Source: Sulfuricaulis limicola (GTDB lineage Bacteria; Pseudomonadota; Gammaproteobacteria; Acidiferrobacterales; Sulfurifustaceae). Taken from it: DNA of 64,000 nt. Where the stretch lies: assembly GCF_002355735.1 (NCBI RefSeq), contig NZ_AP014879.1, positions 434,001-498,000 of the forward strand, given 5' to 3'. A program made the translations under genes and the position numbers. Under the pieces are notes generated by a model, which saw only the letters and a program-made list of their open reading frames with translations, ran no database searches and was not told where the DNA came from. Below, one piece after another: positions 41,990 through 49,812 of the stretch. Each line of letters opens with the position of its first letter. Within the stretch, counting starts at the first letter, position 1.

Positions 41990-42703
41990 CTAGACCTGGA
42001 TATAGGCCCATCCCTGGTTTTGGCGGCGCATGATCTGCGCCACGCCAGAGTCGATGATGACCACGCCCGGCAGCAGCTTAGCCTGCAGCCCGAGCTCCTG
42101 CTGGATGCGCTCGATGGTGTTCTGGCAGGCGACGAAGGTCAGGTTGTGGTATTCCTTCTGCATGCGCTGGATGCGATCGGCGTACGGCGAGATGCCGGCC
42201 ATCAGCAGGCTCAGCCCGCCGCCGTTGGTGATGACCTCGACGCGCGCCTTCTGGTTGGTCTGGCGGTAGAACTTCATCAGGTTCTCTACTTCGTCCAGCA
42301 CGGTTTTGAGGTGTTCCGGGCTGCCTTCGCTCACGTGGAACAGCACCTTGGCCGGATCTTCCGCCGCCGGGCTCGCCTGCGCGATGGCGGCATTGTCCGG
42401 CGCGCGCGACGCCGGGTTCAGGAACCAGCCGCCCAGACCGCCGACGACGAGCGCGAGCCCGGCGGCGATGGCGGTGGAGCACTTGCGTCCGGTGGCGACG
42501 GCGGACGTGCCACACGCGGGCGCGGGCACGTTGCGGTAGGCCAGTCCCACCAGGTCGCGCACCTTGCGCAGTTCGCACACCTGGCGATTGAGCGTCTCGT
42601 CGTCGCCGAGGCGCGCGTAGGCCTGCGCCTTCTCGTCCGGCGTCAGCTCGTCATCGACGAAGGCGTTGATGAATTCCTCAGAAAACTTCTGTTCCTTGTT
42701 CAT
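41990..42703 (-). CDS. Anti-sigma factor fused to a DsrE-like domain
   Basis: 237 residues. The N-terminal 60 residues (SEEFINAFVDDELTPDEKAQAYARLGDDETLNRQVCELRKVRDLV) look like an anti-sigma domain of the RseA/ZAS type. One TM helix follows (about 76-95, STAIAAGLALVVGGLGGWFL), then a linker and a DsrE-like domain (about 118-237): KVLFHVSEGSPEHLKTVLDEVENLM, ARVEVITNGGGLSLLMAG, NLTFVACQNTIERI and DSGVAQIMRRQNQGWAYIQV. So the periplasmic sensor domain has the same fold as the next gene's product. ATG 42703 overlaps the sigma stop (ATGA). Confidence 0.85.
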   Translation of the reverse strand: MNKEQKFSEEFINAFVDDELTPDEKAQAYARLGDDETLNRQVCELRKVRDLVGLAYRNVPAPACGTSAVATGRKCSTAIAAGLALVVGGLGGWFLNPASRAPDNAAIAQASPAAEDPAKVLFHVSEGSPEHLKTVLDEVENLMKFYRQTNQKARVEVITNGGGLSLLMAGISPYADRIQRMQKEYHNLTFVACQNTIERIQQELGLQAKLLPGVVIIDSGVAQIMRRQNQGWAYIQV

Positions 42704-43251
42704 TTGATTCTCCGGATTTTGGTTTCTTCCGCAGCGAGCTTCGGCGCCAGTTCGCCCAGCAGGTCCTTGAGGGCGTAACGCGCGCGGCACAGGCGGCTCA
42801 TGACGGTGCCGATCGGCACATTCAGGATCTGGGCCACTTCCAGATAGCTCAGTCCCTGGATGTCCACCAGCGTGACAACCTGGCGCTGTCCCTCTGCCAG
42901 CCGGGCGATGGCCGCCCTGACCTTGAGGACGATCTCCTGCTCGCTGCTCTCCTTCTCCGGGGTGGATTCATGCGTTAGTGTGTTTTCGTCTATTTCTTCC
43001 GCCGAACGCAGACGGCGGAAGTGATCGTGGTAACAATTCGCGAGGATGCTGTACAACCAGGCGTCGCCGGCGTTCGGATCGCGCAGCTGTCCCGACTTTT
43101 TCAGCGCCTTGGCCAGGGTTTCCTGCACCAGATCGTCCGCCAGCGCGGCGTTATGGGTCCAGGCGTAGGCGATGCGGTAAAGCCGCTGGCGATGCTGCTC
43201 CAGCTTCAGCCTGGCCTCGCGTGTGCGGCCCAGAAAATTAAAGACATCCAT
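42700..43251 (-). CDS. ECF (sigma-70 family) RNA polymerase sigma factor
   Basis: 183 residues with the two-domain ECF layout: region 2 (LEQHRQRLYRIAYAWTHNAALADDLVQETLAKALKK ... AWLYSILANCYHDHFRR) and region 4 (RLAEGQRQVVTLVDIQGLSYLEVAQILNVPIGTVMSRLCRARYAL). It directs transcription of a stress regulon and is presumably held by the overlapping anti-sigma factor. A bipartite GGAATAA / CGTC element upstream suggests autoregulation. Confidence 0.92.
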   Translation of the reverse strand: MDVFNFLGRTREARLKLEQHRQRLYRIAYAWTHNAALADDLVQETLAKALKKSGQLRDPNAGDAWLYSILANCYHDHFRRLRSAEEIDENTLTHESTPEKESSEQEIVLKVRAAIARLAEGQRQVVTLVDIQGLSYLEVAQILNVPIGTVMSRLCRARYALKDLLGELAPKLAAEETKIRRIK

Positions 43252-43290
43252 ATGTATAGTCAGGCTTGTGTTGAGGGCCGGGATATTATG

Positions 43291-43322
43291 TCTATTGACG
43301 AGAGGTTAGGGCGGTTTATTCC
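43291..43322 (-). promoter_or_regulatory. Candidate ECF-type promoter of the sigma operon
   Basis: On the minus strand GGAATAA (43322-43316) is followed after 15 bases by CGTC (43300-43297), about 45 bases before the sigma ATG. Bipartite GGAA...CGTC elements are typical of ECF-sigma autoregulated promoters. Not tested against other sites. Confidence 0.45.
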
Positions 43323-43357
43323 TTGGCGGCGGGAAAACCCGCCTGAAAACAGGTGAA

Positions 43358-44041
43358 TTAGCCGGTTTCCGGTACATTATGAGAGGCGGTTTCGGGGCGG
43401 GTCAGCCCCTGCTCCGGGCGCTCTTCCCCGTCCAATCGCACCCGTCCCCCCGCGACCGCCAGGCGCCCGGCCAGGAACCAGCCGATCGCCAGCGGGTAAA
43501 TCCGGTGTTCTTCCGCGAGCACGCGCTCGGCCAGGATGTCAGGCGTGTCGCCCGGCAATACCGGCACCGCCGCCTGGACGATGACCGGCCCGCCGTCAAC
43601 TTCGTGGGTGACGAAATGCACGCTGGCGCCATGAAATTTCGCGCCGCTTTGCAGCGCGCGGGCGTGGGTATCCAGCCCCGGAAACGCCGGCAACAGGGAA
43701 GGGTGGATGTTGATCAGGCGTCCGGCGTAATGATCGATGAAATTCGGGCCGAGGATGCGCATGAAGCCGGCCAGCACCACCAGCCGCGGTTGGCAGGCGT
43801 CGATGCGTTGTATCAGCGCCCGGTCGAACTGTTCGCGCGCGGGGAAATCACGATGACTGATCACGTGCACTGCAATGCCGGCGGTGCGCGCCCGCGCCAG
43901 CGCCGGGGCGCCGGGTTCGTTGCTGATGACGGCGCGGATCCCGGCCGGGAGGCGGCCGTCGCGTACGGCGTCGATGAGGGCCTGCAGGTTGCTGCCGCGG
44001 CCCGAGACCAGGACCACGATGCCGTCGCGGGTTTCGTTCAT
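43358..44041 (-). CDS. purN: Phosphoribosylglycinamide formyltransferase
   Basis: Third step of purine synthesis, formyl-THF dependent. 227 residues. VLVSGRGSNLQALID, catalytic region NIHPSLLPAFPGLDTHARALQ and the HFVTHEVDGGPVIVQAAVPV loop match PurN. A short Arg/Pro/Glu-rich tail extends past the usual end. purM lies upstream on the same strand, separated by a repeat-filled gap of 170 bases. Confidence 0.95.
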   Translation of the reverse strand: MNETRDGIVVLVSGRGSNLQALIDAVRDGRLPAGIRAVISNEPGAPALARARTAGIAVHVISHRDFPAREQFDRALIQRIDACQPRLVVLAGFMRILGPNFIDHYAGRLINIHPSLLPAFPGLDTHARALQSGAKFHGASVHFVTHEVDGGPVIVQAAVPVLPGDTPDILAERVLAEEHRIYPLAIGWFLAGRLAVAGGRVRLDGEERPEQGLTRPETASHNVPETG

Positions 44042-44054
44042 AAAAACCAGGTTC

Positions 44055-44165
44055 TGGAAAGAACGCGGAGTACGCAGAGGCGCAGAGAATTCAGAAGGCT
44101 GGTTTCCATGATTTAAAAACTTTGCGTCCTCCGCGCCTCTGCGACCTCTGCGGAATTTCCAGAGC
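44055..44165. repeat. Dispersed repeat between purM and purN
   Basis: AACGCGGAGTACGCAGAGGCGCAGAGA on the left and TTTGCGTCCTCCGCGCCTCTGCGACCTCTGCGG on the right form an inverted pair around an AT-rich centre. This CGCAGAGGCGCAGAG phrase is a common scattered repeat. A related phrase (AGAACGCGGAGCGCG) occurs again at 44190-44205. Confidence 0.65.
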
Positions 44166-44213
44166 GTCGTTGTGAGAAAAGTCTCTGAAAAGAACGCGGA
44201 GCGCGCCGTGCCC

Positions 44214-45257
44214 TTATTTAAGGATCACGACCTGATCTTCTCCCGGATGGGTCTCGATGTGGCCGATGATGGCGGCGGTCTCGCCGGCGGCGGCCAGCAG
44301 CTTGAGCGCCTTCTCGGCATCCGCCGCGTCCAGCGCCAGCACCATGCCCACGCCGCAATTGAAGGTGCGATACATCTCGAAGTCCTCGATGCCGCCCATC
44401 TCCTGCAGCCAGTCGAAGATGACGGGACGTTTCCAGGCGCGCGCGTCGATGACGGCGCGCACGCCCGCCGGCAGCACGCGCGGGACGTTGCCGGGCAGGC
44501 CGCCGCCGGTGATGTGCGCCGCGGCGTGCACCGGCAGTTCGCGCATCAATGCGAGCAGCGGCTTCACGTAAATGCGCGTCGGCGCCATCAGCACTTCTCC
44601 CAGCGGACGGCTGCCGAGGAGCTGGTCGAGTCTGACCTTGCGCACCTCGATGATCTTGCGGATGAGCGAGTAGCCGTTCGAGTGCGGGCCGCTGGAGGCG
44701 ATGCCGATGAGGGTGTCGTTGGCCTTGACCGCCGACCCGTCGATGATTTTCGATTTTTCCACCACGCCCACGGTGAAGCCGGCGAGATCGTAGTCGCCCT
44801 TGCCGTACATGCCCGGCATCTCCGCGGTTTCACCGCCGACGAGCGCGCAGCCGGCCTGGCGGCAGCCCTCGCCGATACCCCGGATCACCTGCTCGGCCAC
44901 GGCGTTGTCGAGCTTGCCGGTGGCGAAGTAGTCGAGGAAGAACATCGGCTCGGCGCCCTGCACAATGAGGTCGTTGACGCACATCGCCACCAGGTCGATG
45001 CCGATGGTATCGTGGTGTTTGAGCTCGATGGCGAGCTTGAGCTTGGTGCCGACGCCGTCGGTGCTCGAGACCAGCACCGGCTCGCGGTACTGGCCCGGCG
45101 GAATCTCGAACAGCGCGCCGAAACCGCCGACGCCCGCCAGCACACCGGGGCGCCGGGTCGCGCTCGCAATCGGACGGATGGCCTCGACCAGCGCATCGCC
45201 GGCGTCGATGTCCACGCCGGCATCGCGATAGCTGAGGGAAACGCGCTGTTTGCTCAC
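44214..45257 (-). CDS. purM: Phosphoribosylformylglycinamidine cyclo-ligase
   Basis: AIR synthetase, fifth step of purine synthesis. 347 residues. [65 protein letters not shown] and [16 protein letters not shown] match PurM. Complete, with the classical purM-purN order. Confidence 0.96.
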   Translation of the reverse strand: MSKQRVSLSYRDAGVDIDAGDALVEAIRPIASATRRPGVLAGVGGFGALFEIPPGQYREPVLVSSTDGVGTKLKLAIELKHHDTIGIDLVAMCVNDLIVQGAEPMFFLDYFATGKLDNAVAEQVIRGIGEGCRQAGCALVGGETAEMPGMYGKGDYDLAGFTVGVVEKSKIIDGSAVKANDTLIGIASSGPHSNGYSLIRKIIEVRKVRLDQLLGSRPLGEVLMAPTRIYVKPLLALMRELPVHAAAHITGGGLPGNVPRVLPAGVRAVIDARAWKRPVIFDWLQEMGGIEDFEMYRTFNCGVGMVLALDAADAEKALKLLAAAGETAAIIGHIETHPGEDQVVILK

Positions 45258-45440
45258 GTCGGGCTCCGGGAAGCGTCAGGGATGCGTATGGTAGGGCGTG
45301 GCGCTGCTGGCGTAAACCGCCCGCATGCCTCGCAAAATGCCCGGAAAAATGTGGCCCTGACCTGTGCGTCCTGCCATTATAATGGCGCCCGGCGATACCC
45401 GGCATGGCCCGGCCTCGACTCTGACAACACGAAAAAACCG

Positions 45441-46007
45441 ATGCTAAGCATCTCCCAACTGCCTAACCTGATTACGATTTCACGCATCGCCCTGGCGCCG
45501 GTGCTGATCCTGCTCCTGAAGGATGAGGAGTACGCCGCCTCGCTGGCGGTATTCGTCATCGCCGGCGTGTCCGACGGCCTCGATGGTTTCATCGCCAAGC
45601 GTTTCCATTGCGAGAGCCGTCTGGGCTCCATCCTCGACCCGATGGCCGACAAGACCCTGCTGGTGAGCAGCTACGTGATGCTCATGGTGCTGAACCATGT
45701 GCCGTTCTGGCTCATGCTGACGGTGGCGTTCCGCGACCTGCTGATCGTGGGCGGCTATCTGGTTTACACCTCCATGGTCGGGCCGGTGCAGATGCGCCCG
45801 AGCTGGTTGAGCAAGCTCAACACCTTCATGCAGATTGCGCTGGTTTTCGTGATTCTGGTGCAGCAGGCATTTCAGCTGATCTATCCGCTGGTGGTGGATG
45901 CGCTGATTTACGCGGTGTTGCTGACCACGGTGGCCAGTGGCGTGCACTATCTCTGGACCTGGCTGGTGATGAAGGAGCTCGAACCCGTGAAGCAACGCCA
46001 TGACTGA
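45441..46007 (+). CDS. CDP-alcohol phosphatidyltransferase (PgsA-like)
   Basis: A 188-residue membrane enzyme that swaps CMP on CDP-diacylglycerol for an alcohol phosphate. The CDP-OH-P motif is DGLDGFIAKRFHCESRLGSILDPMADK (DG-x2-A-K-x8-G-x3-D-x3-D; Lys replaces the usual Arg). It opens SISQLPNLITISRIALAPVLILLL, typical of PgsA-type proteins, and has about five helices. The frame is open far upstream but that part is antisense to purM; ATG 45441 is used. It overlaps the perM-like gene by 8 bases. Confidence 0.87.
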   Translation: MLSISQLPNLITISRIALAPVLILLLKDEEYAASLAVFVIAGVSDGLDGFIAKRFHCESRLGSILDPMADKTLLVSSYVMLMVLNHVPFWLMLTVAFRDLLIVGGYLVYTSMVGPVQMRPSWLSKLNTFMQIALVFVILVQQAFQLIYPLVVDALIYAVLLTTVASGVHYLWTWLVMKELEPVKQRHD

Positions 46008-47085
46008 TACCCGCCCGGTTTTTCAATTGGCCCTCATTGCCGCCGCTGCCTGGCTGGTTTACCTGCTGGCGCCGATCCTGACGCCGTTCCTGGTCAGCGG
46101 CCTGCTGGCCTATCTCGGCAATCCCGTGGTCAACCGCCTGGCGCGCTGGCACTTCCCGCGGCCGCTGGCGGTGGCGCTGGTGTTCCTGGTGTTCGTGCTG
46201 TTGCTGGCGCTGCTGCTGTTCTTGCTGATCCCGGCCATCCAGACCCAGGTGCGTTCCTTCATCACCAAGGTGCCGCTTTATTTCGACTGGCTGCAAAACA
46301 CCGCGCTGCCCTGGGTGCAGGCGATGCTCGGCGTCGAACTGAAGGTGAACGTGGCGGCGATCCGCGAGGCGATGCTCGGTCACTGGGGTGAGGTGGGCGA
46401 CTGGGTGACGGGCATTTTCCTTTATGTCGCCAAGTCCGGCTTGAACCTGGTCGGCTGGGTCGCCAGCGCCATGCTGGTGCCGGTGGTCACGTTTTACCTG
46501 TTGCTGGACTGGGACAAATTGCCGGCGCGCGTATTGGCCCTGTTGCCGCCGCCACAACACGTGAAGGCAACACTGCTCGCGCGCGAAACCGATGAAGTGC
46601 TGGGCAGTTTTCTGCGCGGGCAGCTGCTGGTGATGCTGTCGCTCGCCACGATTTACTCGGTGGGCCTGACGCTGGTCGGGCTCGATCTGGCGCTGCTCAT
46701 CGGCATCCTGACGGGGCTGTTGAGCTTCGTGCCCTATCTCGGCTTCATCACCGGCCTGCTGGCGGCGGTCATCGCGGCCTGGGTGCAATTCCATGACGTC
46801 ATGCTGTTGCTGGGCGTCGGCGCCGTGTTTCTCGTCGGACAGGTGCTGGAAAGTTTCTGGCTCACGCCCAAACTGGTGGGCAACCGCATCGGCCTGCATC
46901 CGGTAGCGGTGATCTTCGCCATCATGGCCGGCGGACAGCTGTTCGGCTTCACCGGCGTCCTGCTGGCGCTGCCGGCGGCGGCGGTGCTCAAGGTCTGGTT
47001 GCGGCACCTGCGCGAATTTTATTTCGGCGGCGCCGCGGACCGGCCGGTGCGCAAACGCCGCGCGCTGCGCCGCCCCCCGCCGTGA
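46000..47085 (+). CDS. perM: AI-2E family transporter (PerM-like permease)
   Basis: 361 residues with about eight helices. AI-2E_transport features include LAPILTPFLVSGLLAYLGNPVVNRLAR, FYLLLDWDKLPARVLALLP, ARETDEVLGSFLRGQLLVMLSLATIYSVGLTLVGL and FVPYLGFITGLLAAVIAA. Substrate not established. The gene order pgsA-like / perM / hda after divergent purMN is conserved in gammaproteobacteria. It overlaps hda by 4 bases. Confidence 0.9.
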   Translation: MTDTRPVFQLALIAAAAWLVYLLAPILTPFLVSGLLAYLGNPVVNRLARWHFPRPLAVALVFLVFVLLLALLLFLLIPAIQTQVRSFITKVPLYFDWLQNTALPWVQAMLGVELKVNVAAIREAMLGHWGEVGDWVTGIFLYVAKSGLNLVGWVASAMLVPVVTFYLLLDWDKLPARVLALLPPPQHVKATLLARETDEVLGSFLRGQLLVMLSLATIYSVGLTLVGLDLALLIGILTGLLSFVPYLGFITGLLAAVIAAWVQFHDVMLLLGVGAVFLVGQVLESFWLTPKLVGNRIGLHPVAVIFAIMAGGQLFGFTGVLLALPAAAVLKVWLRHLREFYFGGAADRPVRKRRALRRPPP

Positions 47086-47822
47086 GCCGGCAGCTCGCGC
47101 TCAACCTGCGCCTGAAAGACGCCTCGTCCTTCGGCAATTTCCTGGCCGGTCCCAACCGCGAGGCGCTGGAACAGCTGCGCGCCGCCGTGGTGCAGGCGGC
47201 GACGCAGGCAGCTACCAAACCGGCGATGATTTATCTGTGGGGCGCGGAAGGCGTGGGCAAGACCCATCTGTTGCAGGCCGCCTGCCGGCTGGCGCAGGAG
47301 CTCGGCATTGCGCCGGTGTATATTCCGCTGGCTGATGCCGCGCTGGGGCCGTCGCTGCTGGAAGGCCTCGAGGAAACGCCGCTGGTGTGTCTCGATGACG
47401 TCGAGCGTGTCGCCGGCCGCGCGGAGTGGGAGGCGGCGTTGTTCAGCCTGGTCGAGCGCCGGCGCAGTACCGGGGGCATGCTGGCGGTGGCTGCCTCCGC
47501 GCCACCCGATCGCCTCGGCCTGAAGCTGCCGGATCTCGCGAGCCGCCTCGCCTGGGGCACGACCTACGCCATGCAGCCGCTCAGCGACACGCAGAAACGG
47601 GAAGCCGTGCAGCTGTGCGCGCGGCACCGCGGTTTCGAGATGCCGGAGGACGTGGCGAGCTATATCCTCAGCCGCTATCCGCGCGATCTGCCTTCGCTGT
47701 TCGAACTGCTGGATCGTATCGACGAAGCCTCGCTCACCCGGCAGCGCCGTGTCACGATTCCCTTCCTGCGCGAACTCGAGGCCATGCGTTACGACCACGC
47801 CGGGATCGAAAACAAATCCTGA
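47082..47822 (+). CDS. hda: DnaA regulatory inactivator Hda
   Basis: DnaA-homologous AAA+ protein that, with the sliding clamp, promotes ATP hydrolysis by DnaA and prevents re-initiation. 246 residues. An N-terminal clamp-binding motif is plausible in MSRQLALNLRL (QLxLxL). Walker A is GAEGVGKTHLL, Walker B VCLDDVERV, sensor region LPDLASRLAWGTTYAMQPLSD. Start GTG 47082 within the end of perM. Confidence 0.92.
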   Translation: MSRQLALNLRLKDASSFGNFLAGPNREALEQLRAAVVQAATQAATKPAMIYLWGAEGVGKTHLLQAACRLAQELGIAPVYIPLADAALGPSLLEGLEETPLVCLDDVERVAGRAEWEAALFSLVERRRSTGGMLAVAASAPPDRLGLKLPDLASRLAWGTTYAMQPLSDTQKREAVQLCARHRGFEMPEDVASYILSRYPRDLPSLFELLDRIDEASLTRQRRVTIPFLRELEAMRYDHAGIENKS

Positions 47823-47919
47823 ACCGAGCCGATAGGTGGAAGTGCCGGCTGCCTCGCGCCATGGATAGCCCGCTGAAATCAGCCTGTTAGCGCTACCCGA
47901 CGTTTATTTGATCTGCGTC

Positions 47920-47973
47920 TTGGTATTTCCCGGCCGTGGCGTATAGTTTGTATATAAGAGTTTTCTTATATAC
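47920..47973 (+). promoter_or_regulatory. Promoter with inverted-repeat operator before the C_GCAxxG_C_C gene
   Basis: -35 TTGGTA (47920-47925), 16-base spacer, -10 TATAGT (47942-47947). Immediately downstream lies a perfect 10-base inverted repeat, GTATATAAGA (47950-47959) and TCTTATATAC (47964-47973), which covers the expected start of transcription and touches the ribosome site. A dimeric repressor site of the ArsR type is a natural reading; an RNA hairpin is the alternative. Confidence 0.65.
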
Positions 47974-47983
47974 GGAGGCGCCC

Positions 47984-48466
47984 ATGAATACCGGGGATAA
48001 ACAGGCACTCGCCGAGCAGGCCTATCAAAAAGCCCTGCGCTACGAACTGGACTACGGTTGCTGCCCGCAATGCGTGCTGGCGGTGATCCAGGAAACCGTC
48101 GGTATCGTCGATGACAACACCATCAAGGCCAGCCACGGGCTTTCCGGCGGCGGCGGGCTGATGGGACAGGGGGCCTGCGGCGCCCTGAGCGGCGGGCTCA
48201 TGGCCCTGAGCGCGAAATACGGCCGCGAGCGCCACAAGCTTGATGCCGGTCGCGGCATCAACAACTTCAGGAAAAGCAGGGAACTGGTGGAGCGGTTTCG
48301 CCAGGAGTTCGGCGGCGTCACCTGCGAAGAGCTGCAAAAGCAATTCACCGGCCGCACCTACGACATGTGGAACGCCGAGGAATACAAGGCCTTCGACCGC
48401 GCGCGCGGCACCCAGTGCGCCCACGCCACCGCCACGGTTACCAGGTGGCTGGTGGAGATGCTGTGA
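47984..48466 (+). CDS. C_GCAxxG_C_C family protein (putative redox protein)
   Basis: 160 residues with the family's spaced cysteines: YGCCPQCVLAVIQE, GLMGQGACGALSGGLMAL (the GCAxxG element), GGVTCEELQ and RGTQCAHATATVTRWL. Such proteins are thought to handle electrons or metal clusters and often sit beside sulfur or metal genes; no reaction is established. ATG 47984 has an ACGGAGG site. A strong operator-like repeat precedes it, so expression is probably switched by a specific signal. Confidence 0.85.
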   Translation: MNTGDKQALAEQAYQKALRYELDYGCCPQCVLAVIQETVGIVDDNTIKASHGLSGGGGLMGQGACGALSGGLMALSAKYGRERHKLDAGRGINNFRKSRELVERFRQEFGGVTCEELQKQFTGRTYDMWNAEEYKAFDRARGTQCAHATATVTRWLVEML

Positions 48467-48506
48467 TATTCGTTCCGGAATGACGAATAAATCTTCTGAG
48501 GTTCTT

Positions 48507-48854
48507 TTAAATAATTTTCAGAATATTCTTCGGCGGCCTCCCGAGCGCGGCCTTGTTGTCAGCGACAACGATCGGCCGCTCCATCAGCCGCGGATATTTG
48601 ATCATGGCGCGGATGATCTCGGCATCGGTGACATCCGGTTTGTCGAGCTTCGCCTGTTTGTATTCCTCTTCCTTGGTGCGCAGCAGTTCACGCGGTGATA
48701 TACCGAGCAGTTTGAGCAGGTGCTTGAGTTCCGCCTCCGTTGGCGGTGTGACCAGATATTCGACGATCCTGGGTCTGATGCCGCGTTCCTCCAGCAGTGC
48801 CAGCGTTTGGCGCGATTTGGTGCAGCGGGGGTTGTGGTAGATGGTGACAGTCAT
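48507..48854 (-). CDS. arsC: ArsC-family arsenate reductase (glutaredoxin type)
   Basis: 115 residues. TIYHNPRCTKSRQTLALLEERGI holds the catalytic Cys, and RELLRTKEEEYKQ and YPRLMERPIVVADNKAALGRPP carry the arginines that bind arsenate in ArsC. Reduces arsenate to arsenite with glutathione/glutaredoxin. No arsenite pump or arsR is adjacent, so it may be a lone gene or act on another oxyanion. The upstream in-frame ATG (48944) is rejected; MTVTIYHN at 48854 is the family start. Confidence 0.88.
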   Translation of the reverse strand: MTVTIYHNPRCTKSRQTLALLEERGIRPRIVEYLVTPPTEAELKHLLKLLGISPRELLRTKEEEYKQAKLDKPDVTDAEIIRAMIKYPRLMERPIVVADNKAALGRPPKNILKII

Positions 48855-48950
48855 CGGGCCTCCGGACTCGGTATGATTAGCCCCTGATTTTGACCGCCGG
48901 GCGCCGCCGCCGGCAAGTGCCAGTGATGCAAATTCGGTTAACATAAGGAC

Positions 48951-49811
48951 ATGAACTTTCTCCGGACACTGGAGAAGCTGTTGCGCCGGGTGGTGCAGCG
49001 CTTTCGCGAGGACCGCTGCACGCGCGTGGCCGGAGCGCTGTCATTCACCACGCTGCTGGCGCTGGTGCCGCTGACGGCGGTCACGTTTGCGGTGCTTTCC
49101 GGCTTCGAGATCTTCGGTTCGTGGATGGCGCTGGTGCAGGAATTCATCTACGGCAATTTCGTCCCGGCCGCGGGCGAGGCGGTCAGCCGCTACCTGCAGA
49201 AGTTCGCCGCCAACACCGGCAGGCTCACCGCCTGGGGCCTGTTGCTGCTGTTCCTGACCTCGCTCACGCTCATGGCCACGATCGAGCGCGTGTTCAACGA
49301 CATCTGGCATGTGTCGCAGACCCGCAAGCGCCTGCATCGTTACCTGGCCTATGCCGCGGTGCTGGTGATCGGGCCGGTGCTGATGGGCATCAGCCTGTGG
49401 TCCACCTCGCAGCTGGTTTCGCTGCCGCTGTTCGCGCGCCAGGCGACTCTCGGCGGGCTGAAAGTTTTTCTGCTGGCGGTGTCGCCGGTGGTGTTCGAGT
49501 GGCTGGCGTTCTGGGCGCTGTATGTCGTGGTGCCGAATTACCGTGTGCGGCTGCGCCACGGCCTGATCGGCAGCCTGTTCACCGTAATTGTGTTCGAGAT
49601 CGCCAAGCGCATGTTTGCGTTTTTCGTGGTGAATTTTTCCGTTTACAAGACCATCTACGGGGCGGTGGCGGCGCTGCCAGTGTTCCTGATCTGGATTTAC
49701 CTGTCGTGGACCATCATTCTGGCGGGGGCGGTGCTGACGGCGACCCTGCCCGAGTGGCGCCGCCCGCAGGCGGTGCGCCGGTGGCGGCGCCGGCGCTCGG
49801 ACGAGGCGTAA
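48951..49811 (+). CDS. yihY: YihY/BrkB family inner membrane protein
   Basis: 286 residues with six helices. FREDRCTRVAGALSFTTLLALVPLTAVTFAVLSGF, IERVFNDIWHV and YKTIYGAVAALPVFLIWIYLSWTIILAGAVLTATLPEW are typical of the YihY family (formerly annotated ribonuclease BN, wrongly). Function unknown. ATG 48951 follows an AAGGA site. Confidence 0.92.
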   Translation: MNFLRTLEKLLRRVVQRFREDRCTRVAGALSFTTLLALVPLTAVTFAVLSGFEIFGSWMALVQEFIYGNFVPAAGEAVSRYLQKFAANTGRLTAWGLLLLFLTSLTLMATIERVFNDIWHVSQTRKRLHRYLAYAAVLVIGPVLMGISLWSTSQLVSLPLFARQATLGGLKVFLLAVSPVVFEWLAFWALYVVVPNYRVRLRHGLIGSLFTVIVFEIAKRMFAFFVVNFSVYKTIYGAVAALPVFLIWIYLSWTIILAGAVLTATLPEWRRPQAVRRWRRRRSDEA

Positions 49812-49812
49812 G

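Noticed and set aside
43323-43345. GGCGGG-TTTT-CCCGCC hairpin as a purN terminator
   Set aside because: No T-run follows on the minus strand, so it is not a convincing intrinsic terminator.
44172-45440. Long upstream extension of the CDP-alcohol phosphatidyltransferase frame
   Set aside because: It is antisense to purM and has Asp/His/Arg-rich shadow composition; the family start is at 45441.
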